Assembly (NCBI GenBank): GCA_003486385.1
Contig: DNFT01000069.1
Span: 781-5,922, forward strand
Source of the DNA: Eubacterium sp.
GTDB lineage: Bacteria; Bacillota; Clostridia; Lachnospirales; Lachnospiraceae
Length of the DNA: 5,142 nt
Reading direction: 5' to 3'
The translations under genes and the position numbers were made by a program. Below the pieces are notes generated by a model. It searched no databases and was not told the DNA's origin. It saw nothing but the letters and a program-made list of their open reading frames with translations. The stretch's first letter is position 1; every line of letters begins with the position of its first letter. Below are positions 1-5,142 of the stretch, piece after piece.

Positions 1-48
1 CACATGTTTTGACCCCAACATCTGAATCGTCTGTGGGGAGCTGTAACA

Positions 49-76
49 TTGCAAAAGATGAAAAAGAAGTTATAAT
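49..76 (+). promoter_or_regulatory. Putative sigma-A promoter of the HTH regulator gene
   Basis: A perfect TATAAT -10 hexamer lies at 71-76. A 4/6 match to the -35 consensus, TTGCAA, lies at 49-54, giving a 16-base spacer. Transcription would start around 82-84, which leaves a very short leader of about 15 bases carrying little more than the Shine-Dalgarno sequence. The element is directly upstream of the 650-residue regulator gene and on its strand, so that gene probably heads its own transcript. The -10 is seen directly; assigning function is inference. Confidence 0.6.
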
Positions 77-85
77 AGACATATG

Positions 86-91
86 AGGAGG
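86..91 (+). promoter_or_regulatory. Ribosome binding site of the HTH regulator gene
   Basis: AGGAGG at 86-91 is a full Shine-Dalgarno match. It sits 7 bases before the ATG at 99 and 10 bases before a second, in-frame ATG at 102. Spacing is acceptable for either, so the start is 99 or 102, a difference of one residue. Confidence 0.8.
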
Positions 92-98
92 GCGCCGG

Positions 99-2051
99 AT
101 GATGGAATATAAAGATAATGATTTCGGTAATCTTATAAAGAGTATCAGAAATAAGAATAAAATCAATGCGGAAACACTGGTCAGGGGTATTTGCTCGGTG
201 AAGGTTCTGAATAATATAGAGAGCGGGAAAACATTTCCCGGTTATCTTTTGAGGAATTTTCTGATTGACAGGCTCGGACTTGCGAGAGAGTGGTTTGAGA
301 ATATGCTCACGGTAGGTGAGTATGAGGAGTGGCAGTGCAGGAGAATGATAATCAGTCAGCTCAGAAAGAAAGAATACATGAGTGCGGATGCGCTGGTTGA
401 AGAATACAGGAAAAAATATATTGCCGGAGACATAGCAGCTATAGATGGTATATATGCACAGAAACTTGATGAAAATGAAGCGGATGAAAAGCTGAGGCTG
501 CAGTTTTATTATACCGTGAAGGGGATGTGTGGTAAAGATGGAGAGGAGCCCTATTATGAGCTGGCAGCCGCATTGACATCTAAAGCATACCATGGTGGGA
601 TAATTGATGAGAGTATTCTTTCAAGATATAAGCTGTCGATTGGAGAGCTTAATCTTTATTTGGAAGCCGTGTGGCATAGTAAAGCTACAGAAAATAAAGA
701 GAAGGTTATCAATGCACTGATAGCCTGCATAGACACGCATTATTACGATATCAAAACGAAAGTAAAAATATTTCCCAAACTGGCAGTTTATTATTGCAGA
801 TTAAATGAAAATACGACGGATTTAAATGTACTCAGGCGTATGCAGAAAATCTGTGATGAAGCCATAAGCCTTTTAAGAGCACAAAAGAGGGCTTATTATA
901 TAGTGGAACTTTTTAATATTTACTTATGTATTGCAGATAAGCTATGTGAAACTTTAAAGGATGATGGGCATGTCGGATTTCAAAAACAGGTGAAGTTCGA
1001 TAAAAGAAGAATAAGGCAGTGGCTTGACGCGATACTTAACGAGTACAGAATAAGAGAAGTCCCACTTACAATGCCGAATGATTTCTACATTTATCAGGAA
1101 GGAACTGCTTATTGTATTAATGATGTTATAAGGGCAAGACGAGAGTTGTTAAGACTTAACAGAAAAGATTTATGTGCCGGAATATGTGCCGAAAAAACTA
1201 TTGAAAAGACTGAACAGCATAAAAGTAATCTGCAGTATGCCAATATGAAACTTATATATAATCGTCTTAATCTGCCATGTACTTATCAGCATGCATCGCT
1301 TATTGTGCCGGATATTATTACCCTTGAAAGGGAAGAAGAAATCAACCAGCTTGCAGGAAGAAATGAATTATCCGATGCGCTCGCAGCTATGGAAGAACTA
1401 AAAAAGGATGTACCAGGGTATTCATATAATATGCAGGAGCTTGGGTGGATAGAGCAGGTTATATTAAATAATCGTTGGAAACTAACGCCACAGGATGCTG
1501 CAGACAGGGTAAAGACGCTTATAGAACTTACGGTTCCGTTAAAGTACATTGACAATTTCATAAATAACAGAAACCATGGACTTAGGAAAAATGAGCATGT
1601 GAGTAAAAGAATCTATTTTACACGTACAGAGCTTGCTTGCATTGTATCACTTGCCGGATATTATGGTAAGTCAGGGCTCATGGAGAAAGCCATGGATTAT
1701 ATGGGACTGCTATATGAATATCTCACAAATAACGGAGAGAGTGATGACGTATATTGTATGGAGAGTGTATTTACAAGATTTATGACTCATTATACCAGTA
1801 TGCTGGGAGATATAGGAAATTTTGAAGTCTCCGACAGACTTGCAGATGAGGCAGCAAAACGGATGCTTGAATTGTACCGGCCTGAGAAAATCTGGTGGCA
1901 CAAATACAATAATCTATGGAATGATGAAACCAAGGAAAAAGACAAGGAGAAGTACAATTCGGTTCTGAGGGAATGTGCGGCATTGTGCGAAATATATGAC
2001 GGAGAATCGGTTGCCAAAATTTTCACGAATAAGATAGTCAGCTCTTGCTAA
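99..2051 (+). CDS. Long XRE-like helix-turn-helix regulator with a helical, TPR-like C-terminal region
   Basis: Probable DNA-binding transcriptional regulator, cytoplasmic, 650 residues. Residues about 9-61 match the XRE/HTH_3 pattern: F9-G10, L12-I13, R17 in the first helix, a recognition region around 30-39, then the hallmark I40-E41-S42-G43 and P47, ending with L59-G60-L61. No signal peptide or membrane segment is visible. The remaining 590 or so residues look almost entirely alpha-helical. TPR-like helix pairs can be suggested around 511-545 (small residues plus the 'A..Y...G..EKA' spacing) and 568-592. XRE proteins with helical repeat C-termini (the RNPP group: Rgg, PlcR, PrgX) bind short peptides, but those are about 300 residues, so this protein is roughly twice as long and its ligand is unknown. 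Its own promoter and a strong Shine-Dalgarno sequence precede it. The lipoprotein gene follows 87 bases downstream on the same strand and is the obvious candidate target. HTH assignment is fairly firm; TPR content and target are inference. Confidence 0.8.
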   Translation: MMEYKDNDFGNLIKSIRNKNKINAETLVRGICSVKVLNNIESGKTFPGYLLRNFLIDRLGLAREWFENMLTVGEYEEWQCRRMIISQLRKKEYMSADALVEEYRKKYIAGDIAAIDGIYAQKLDENEADEKLRLQFYYTVKGMCGKDGEEPYYELAAALTSKAYHGGIIDESILSRYKLSIGELNLYLEAVWHSKATENKEKVINALIACIDTHYYDIKTKVKIFPKLAVYYCRLNENTTDLNVLRRMQKICDEAISLLRAQKRAYYIVELFNIYLCIADKLCETLKDDGHVGFQKQVKFDKRRIRQWLDAILNEYRIREVPLTMPNDFYIYQEGTAYCINDVIRARRELLRLNRKDLCAGICAEKTIEKTEQHKSNLQYANMKLIYNRLNLPCTYQHASLIVPDIITLEREEEINQLAGRNELSDALAAMEELKKDVPGYSYNMQELGWIEQVILNNRWKLTPQDAADRVKTLIELTVPLKYIDNFINNRNHGLRKNEHVSKRIYFTRTELACIVSLAGYYGKSGLMEKAMDYMGLLYEYLTNNGESDDVYCMESVFTRFMTHYTSMLGDIGNFEVSDRLADEAAKRMLELYRPEKIWWHKYNNLWNDETKEKDKEKYNSVLRECAALCEIYDGESVAKIFTNKIVSSC

Positions 2052-2074
2052 GGATTCTTTCCCGAAAAGGGGGA

Positions 2075-2092
2075 TGTTTTAAATTTAAAACA
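2075..2092. promoter_or_regulatory. Perfect 18-bp palindrome, candidate operator
   Basis: TGTTTTAAATTTAAAACA reads identically on both strands over all 18 bases, with no central mismatch; symmetry ends at 2074/2093. It lies in the regulator-lipoprotein gap, 46 bases before the lipoprotein start codon, and overlaps where the -35 would be for the weak -10 candidate TAGAAT (2098-2103). As RNA it would be an all-A/U 7-bp stem, too weak for a terminator and lacking a following U-tract. A DNA site for a dimeric regulator is therefore the better reading. The adjacent HTH protein is the natural candidate binder (inference). Confidence 0.55.
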
Positions 2093-2097
2093 GATTA

Positions 2098-2103
2098 TAG
2101 AAT
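2098..2103 (+). promoter_or_regulatory. Weak candidate -10 element for the lipoprotein gene
   Basis: TAGAAT matches the TATAAT consensus in 5 of 6 positions. At 17-base spacing the -35 slot (2075-2080, TGTTTT) is a poor match and falls inside the palindrome. That arrangement would suit a promoter needing an activator or controlled by a bound regulator. The AT-rich stretch offers other possible -10 boxes (for example TATAGA at 2096-2101), so this call is tentative. Read-through from the upstream promoter is equally possible because no terminator separates the two genes. Confidence 0.3.
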
Positions 2104-2123
2104 ATATACAAAAGAGAATCAAT

Positions 2124-2130
2124 GGAGGAG
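2124..2130 (+). promoter_or_regulatory. Ribosome binding site of the lipoprotein gene
   Basis: GGAGGAG at 2124-2130 lies 8 bases before the ATG at 2139. It fixes that start, which places a canonical Lys-rich n-region and lipobox at the N-terminus. An overlapping frame opening at 2045 lacks such a site and is not a gene. Confidence 0.85.
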
Positions 2131-2138
2131 CATACGGA

Positions 2139-4523
2139 ATGAAGAACACAAAAAAGATATTTATCGGTGTTATGTTACTGCTGGCATCATTTTTTGTTAT
2201 GGCGTGCGGGAACAAGGACGTAAAGCAGGGCAGTAATCAGACGGAAAAAGAAAGTACTGCAAATGAGGTATCGGAGGTTAAGAAATACACCGAAGGTATT
2301 AATATGTGCTCTATGTATTCCGGAACAAGTTATACCATAGGGGAGAGCGACGAGTTCACCATCGGAGGCCAGTCGGATTTGCATGATGACGTGTTTGCAT
2401 TTCTGGCATATCGTAAGACTGATGATAAATATACCACGCTCATAGGCAGAATAGATTACACTGATTTAGCATCTGTGGATGGGGAGGGAGAACTTGGCAC
2501 GGTCGTTGACGAGGGAGAATTTCCCGAGGAACTTGTAAGCTATGTTGAGCTTGAGTTTTCAATGGATTATGCCATTAAGAGATTCTGTTTTGATGAGAAT
2601 AATATATATGTCCTTGGATTTACGATGGTTGATGGAAAATTTGTTTATTCGTTATGGACATTTGAAAACGATGGAAGCCTTAAAGCGAATGTAAGTTTAG
2701 AAGGCGATAGTGAGATATATGATAATTGCGATAAGCTTGTCTGCTTCAAGGATGAAGGCACAGACTATATCGCATTGTGTTCTTTTGAGGATAAGAAAAG
2801 TTATATCACAGTATGCAGTACTGACGGCCAGGTTGTGGCACAGGAGGAGTACTCATATTATATACAGAACGTGTTCTGTGATGCAGATGGAAATCTTATG
2901 CTTGTAAGCAATTATGATGGCAGTGAGGATTATGATAAGCGTATAAGCAGATTGAAGTTGGAAAATGAAATTGATGATGCGGCATACATAACCGGTATAA
3001 AGCCATATATATCGGTGAAGGCTGTAGGAGACACAATGTACATGCAGAACAAGGACGGCGTGTATGTTATGGATGGTGCTGCCGGACAATACAACATGGT
3101 TATAAAGTGGGCCGATATCGGCATCGGCAATGCCGCTGATATTGTCAGAATGAGTGAAGATGTCTATGTCAGTGCCGATGTAAGCATCAGTGATGACAGC
3201 AGAAGCATCACGCTTCTCAGTCTTGAAAAATCAGATGCAGAATATACCGGGATGCGAAAAGAGGTTGTTATAGGTGTCAGTGTGGAACCTGACGGTTATC
3301 TTCAGAATATGGTGAAGCAGTTTAACTCATCACAGGGTATATATGAGGCAGTAATAAAAATCTATCCTTATTCATCCGACAGGACGCAGAAGCTTGGAAC
3401 GGAGATGATTACAGGTAATGGACCAGACCTTATACAGCAGACGCTTTTTGATATCAGGGAATATGTATCTGTTGGCATGATAGACGACTTGAGTGATTAT
3501 CTTGATGCTTCGGATAAATTGAGTGAGTCAATGCTTGTAGAGAGTGTGCTGGATGTGTGCAGCTACAATGGAAAGCTTGCTGTCATTCCGGCTGCGTTCG
3601 GAATATCCGCACTTCCCGGAAAGGCTCAATATGTAGGGGCGAATGAGGCATGGACTTTTGACGAGTTCATGGAGTGCGTTGAAAGTAACCGAGGCTGTGC
3701 CATAGGCGGCATAGGTACATCGTATTCTACAGGTGAATATCTTGTGATGCTTGCATATATGTCTGACAGCGGTAAATATGTTGATTGGCAGAGCTTCAAG
3801 GCGCATTTTGATAATGCTGAATTTGCAGAGCTGTTGGCGTATGCGGCAGAGTACAGAGTTGGTGATGGATATGATGTTTCAACTGATGATAAGCTCCGTG
3901 AAGCACTGACAAGCGGAGATAATATCGTATATGACATAAAAATCGGAAGCATGGCGGCGTATCAGACGATTGAGGAAACATTAGGGGATGATGCTGTATT
4001 CAAGGGATATCCGTACGAGAAAAATGAGCCGGTATACCATGCCGTTGTGAGTAATGGCTATGCAATTAACAGCATGAGTAAAAATAAAGATGGTGCATGG
4101 AAATTTATAGAATTTCTTGTAACGCAGGGATATTCTGATGGTATAAAGTATCAGAGCAAGCCGGATTCTGCCACGCAGTTCCCGGTTATGGTGGATAAGC
4201 TGGAGGCTGTTTTTGACAGCGCAATGGAAATAGAACCTGTATATGACGAGAATGGTGAGATTGTGTACGATGCTGACGGAAATGTGCGGCAGAAGGAAAA
4301 GGGGGCAATGAACGGACAGACTTACTACGCTGCCACGGCTGAGGATGTGGAGCATGTCAGGTATCTTATAGACCATATCGGTGCCATAAGCACAAGCAAT
4401 GGGACAATCGATAATATTATTTATGAGGAACTTGACAGTCTCTTTGCAGGACAGAGCACACCGGAGATGGCGGCACAGCTTATACAGGACAGAGTTCAGC
4501 TGTATCTGGATGAGAAGCAGTAA
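2139..4523 (+). CDS. Lipoprotein: beta-propeller-like region fused to an ABC-type extracellular solute-binding domain
   Basis: Predicted membrane-anchored surface protein, 794 residues. Residues 1-22 form a lipoprotein signal peptide (K2, K5, K6, then a hydrophobic run) ending in the lipobox V20-M21-A22-C23, so C23 would be lipidated. Residues 24-53 are a polar linker. About 55-370 is beta-rich with recurring hydrophobic strands and Asp/Gly/Asn turns, for example around 149-160 and 245-258, resembling propeller blades. From about 375 a family 1-type solute-binding fold begins ('EVVIGV'), with G426-N-G-P-D430, the W505-T-F-D508-E motif, A653-W654-K655-F656 preceding 'IEFL', and an intact C-terminal helix 'AAQLIQDRVQLYLDE'. 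Known solute-binding proteins of this type are about 400-450 residues and deliver sugars or oligosaccharides to ABC importers. The extra N-terminal half makes this one nearly double. No permease or ATPase gene follows; a terminator does. It may serve a distant importer or act as a receptor. Lipoprotein and solute-binding calls are firm; propeller and ligand are not. Confidence 0.88.
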   Translation: MKNTKKIFIGVMLLLASFFVMACGNKDVKQGSNQTEKESTANEVSEVKKYTEGINMCSMYSGTSYTIGESDEFTIGGQSDLHDDVFAFLAYRKTDDKYTTLIGRIDYTDLASVDGEGELGTVVDEGEFPEELVSYVELEFSMDYAIKRFCFDENNIYVLGFTMVDGKFVYSLWTFENDGSLKANVSLEGDSEIYDNCDKLVCFKDEGTDYIALCSFEDKKSYITVCSTDGQVVAQEEYSYYIQNVFCDADGNLMLVSNYDGSEDYDKRISRLKLENEIDDAAYITGIKPYISVKAVGDTMYMQNKDGVYVMDGAAGQYNMVIKWADIGIGNAADIVRMSEDVYVSADVSISDDSRSITLLSLEKSDAEYTGMRKEVVIGVSVEPDGYLQNMVKQFNSSQGIYEAVIKIYPYSSDRTQKLGTEMITGNGPDLIQQTLFDIREYVSVGMIDDLSDYLDASDKLSESMLVESVLDVCSYNGKLAVIPAAFGISALPGKAQYVGANEAWTFDEFMECVESNRGCAIGGIGTSYSTGEYLVMLAYMSDSGKYVDWQSFKAHFDNAEFAELLAYAAEYRVGDGYDVSTDDKLREALTSGDNIVYDIKIGSMAAYQTIEETLGDDAVFKGYPYEKNEPVYHAVVSNGYAINSMSKNKDGAWKFIEFLVTQGYSDGIKYQSKPDSATQFPVMVDKLEAVFDSAMEIEPVYDENGEIVYDADGNVRQKEKGAMNGQTYYAATAEDVEHVRYLIDHIGAISTSNGTIDNIIYEELDSLFAGQSTPEMAAQLIQDRVQLYLDEKQ

Positions 4524-4563
4524 GCTATAGGAGACGGTGTTTCGGGATAAATGTTATTAAAGC

Positions 4564-4600
4564 AGTGGCACTGGAATTCATATTCTAGTGCCACTTTTTC
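4564..4600 (+). terminator. Rho-independent terminator of the lipoprotein gene
   Basis: A 14-bp stem pairs 4564-4577 with 4582-4595, with a single G.T wobble (4573/4586) and a TCAT loop, followed by a T-run at 4595-4599. It starts 40 bases after the lipoprotein stop codon. The T-tract is on the + strand side only, so it terminates rightward transcription. It marks the end of the regulator-lipoprotein unit and excludes a simple operon with downstream transport genes. Confidence 0.92.
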
Positions 4601-4609
4601 TATGGTATG

Positions 4610-4639
4610 AGGCTTTCACAGTATTATGTGTGAAAGCTT
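4610..4639. repeat. Hairpin-forming inverted repeat
   Basis: GCTTTCACA (4612-4620) pairs perfectly with TGTGAAAGC (4629-4637). It extends outward by one G.T and one A-T pair to an 11-bp stem with an 8-base loop (4621-4628). No proper T-run follows, only TTATTTC. The loop ends in an ATG (4626-4628), the first possible start of the decayed reading frame that follows. It could be a poor second terminator or a remnant of a mobile-element or regulatory structure. Confidence 0.55.
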
Positions 4640-4939
4640 ATTTCTGCCACAGGAAGAACTGTACATGGATTATCACAATGACAGACACGCCGTTTGGATT
4701 TCTTTTCAATGGCAATGTCTGGATGGTAAAATAGAATTGTCCAGAAACTAAATAACCATCCAGCTTCAAAGAGATATACTCATATGGTAAAACATAAGTA
4801 GCTCACTTTGGTAGAAGTTTTTGAAGATTGCCAAAATAAATACGGTCGTTGGATATATGCTAAGCTGGAGCTTGATGGAACCATGCAGATGTGGGTGGAT
4901 ACAAAAATTTATATGACTAAAAAACAAAACTTTACTTAA
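4626..4939 (+). pseudogene. Decayed small gene of unknown function, about 104 codons, with one frameshift and one in-frame stop
   Basis: Two coding-like fragments read consecutively in different frames. The first, 4626-4748, encodes a segment containing 'PQEELYMDYHNDRHAVW' and '.CLDGKIELSRN', then meets TAA at 4749. The second, in the frame of 4751-4936, encodes 'NNHPASKRYTHMVKHK', a TAG at 4799-4801, then 'LTLVEVFEDCQNKYGRW' and '.LELDGTMQMWVDTKIY', ending at TAA 4937-4939. Adding one base near 4748 (AAC-CTA in place of AACTA) joins the frames. The TAG is one transition from CAG (Gln). The repaired product would be about 104 residues, rich in Trp, Tyr, His and charged residues, soluble, with no signal peptide. 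I do not recognise the family. The true start is uncertain: ATG 4626 lies in a hairpin loop with only a weak TGAGG 13 bases upstream; ATG 4665 is an alternative; the real 5' end may be lost. It is isolated behind a terminator, next to a possible transposase remnant. Confidence 0.5.
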
Positions 4940-4962
4940 TAAACTAACTGTAAGTGTAAATG

Positions 4963-4993
4963 GAGCATTCAATTTTTAGTCAACTGAATGCTC
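4963..4993. repeat. Hairpin-forming inverted repeat
   Basis: GAGCATTCA (4963-4971) and TGAATGCTC (4985-4993) form a perfect 9-bp stem with a 13-base loop containing TTTTT. No T-run follows the stem, so it does not look like a terminator on the + strand. It sits between the decayed small gene and the transposase-like tail, and could be an internal structure of a degenerate element or chance. Confidence 0.4.
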
Positions 4994-5054
4994 GGCAGAA
5001 CTTATGCCCTGGTCAGAAACGCTTCCCGATTACTGTAAACAACTGAAGAGATAA
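4980..5054 (+). pseudogene. Possible remnant of the C-terminus of an IS66-type transposase
   Basis: After an in-frame TAG at 4977-4979, 24 codons run to TAA 5052-5054 and include 'ELMPWSETLPDYCK'. From memory, many Firmicutes IS66 transposases end in a similar 'LLPWS..LP..C' segment, so this may be the last piece of one. No catalytic core (DDE) or other transposase sequence is present in the window; only the tail would survive. Upstream codons in the same frame are short and interrupted. The resemblance is from recognition of a short motif only, so the family assignment is tentative. The hairpin terminator just downstream fits the end of such a gene. Confidence 0.35.
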
Positions 5055-5142
5055 TCAAGACTTGCCACCTCTATCAGGTGGCGGTACTTTTTTGGGTAGG
5101 CGAGTTATTTACCTGATACTCCCAAAAGAGCCAATGGACTAC
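5055..5142. other. Gene-free right edge, possible insertion-element end
   Basis: Beyond the hairpin no coding region is visible. TTTTGGG (5090-5096) is mirrored by CCCAAAA (5121-5127), and GGTA (5095-5098) by TACC (5110-5113), so the edge can fold again. Read on the minus strand from 5112, the sequence begins GTAAATAACTCGCC. IS66 elements typically start with GTAA, so 5112 could be the right end of a decayed element. No matching left end was found in the window, so this is weak. Confidence 0.2.
5064..5093 (+). terminator. Terminator-like hairpin downstream of the transposase-like tail
   Basis: GCCACCT (5064-5070) pairs with AGGTGGC (5076-5082) around a CTATC loop. Two G.T pairs (5062-5063 with 5083-5084) can lengthen it to 9 bp. 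After TAC comes TTTTTT (5088-5093). The offset between stem and T-run makes it slightly atypical. It begins 9 bases after the stop of the transposase-like fragment and faces rightward, consistent with having terminated that gene. Confidence 0.65.

Noticed and set aside
2060..2074. Possible terminator after the regulator (TCCC...GGGA)
   Set aside because: The stem is only 4 bp and the following sequence is the palindrome rather than a continuous T-run, so it would not terminate efficiently.
2045..2236. Open frame overlapping the gap and the start of the lipoprotein gene
   Set aside because: It has no Shine-Dalgarno sequence, overlaps the regulator's stop and the lipoprotein signal peptide in another frame, and its product has no coding character.
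3981..4376. 131-codon open frame on the minus strand
   Set aside because: It lies wholly within the solute-binding domain, whose motifs are clear on the + strand. The antisense product is a shadow and no ribosome binding site was identified for it.
4740..4802. Programmed frameshift or stop read-through making one functional protein from the two fragments
   Set aside because: No slippery heptamer is visible at the junction (AAACTAAATAACC), and a TAG must also be bypassed. Two independent lesions fit decay better.
4766..4972. 68-codon open frame on the minus strand
   Set aside because: It is antisense to the decayed small gene, whose + strand fragments look far more protein-like. No start signals are evident.
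5134..5142. Start of a gene at the right edge (ATG GAC TAC)
   Set aside because: Only three codons are visible and no convincing Shine-Dalgarno sequence precedes them.
4601..5142. CRISPR array, tRNA or riboswitch in the gene-poor right end
   Set aside because: There are no regularly spaced direct repeats, no cloverleaf pattern and no recognisable aptamer core. The structures present are isolated simple hairpins.

Overview
The window looks like Firmicutes DNA, most likely a gut- or rumen-type Clostridia (Lachnospiraceae-like). The reasons are the moderately AT-rich base composition, strong GGAGG ribosome binding sites, a TATAAT promoter, frequent ATA/AGA/AGG codons, and a lipoprotein with a Gram-positive-style lipobox. 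The genus-level guess is inference.

Layout. Positions 1-98 are an upstream region with a plausible sigma-A promoter (49-76) and a strong Shine-Dalgarno sequence. Positions 99-2051 encode a 650-residue cytoplasmic protein with an XRE-like helix-turn-helix at its N-terminus and a long, probably all-helical, TPR-like remainder. Positions 2052-2138 form an 87-base intergenic gap containing a perfect 18-bp palindrome (2075-2092), a candidate operator, and a weak promoter. Positions 2139-4523 encode a 794-residue lipoprotein: a lipobox signal peptide, a short polar linker, a beta-rich region resembling a propeller (about 55-370), and a complete C-terminal ABC-type extracellular solute-binding domain (about 375-794). 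A strong rho-independent terminator (4564-4600) closes the unit, and no transporter permease or ATPase follows it.

Positions 4601-5142 carry no intact gene. They hold hairpins and a decayed reading frame of about 104 codons, broken by one apparent single-base deletion and one in-frame TAG (4626-4939). After it come a short coding-like tail resembling the C-terminus of an IS66-type transposase (4980-5054), a second terminator-like hairpin (5064-5093), and what could be the outer end of an insertion element near 5112. The stretch reads as a graveyard of mobile or accessory DNA.

How the parts may work together (inference): regulator and lipoprotein lie in tandem, share a direction and are separated by a palindrome. 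This suggests a self-contained two-gene module in which the cytoplasmic regulator controls production of a surface-bound ligand-binding protein. Because no permease is adjacent, the lipoprotein either serves a transporter encoded elsewhere or acts as a receptor or sensor. This regulator plus orphan receptor pair, with its palindrome, is the most interesting candidate system here.
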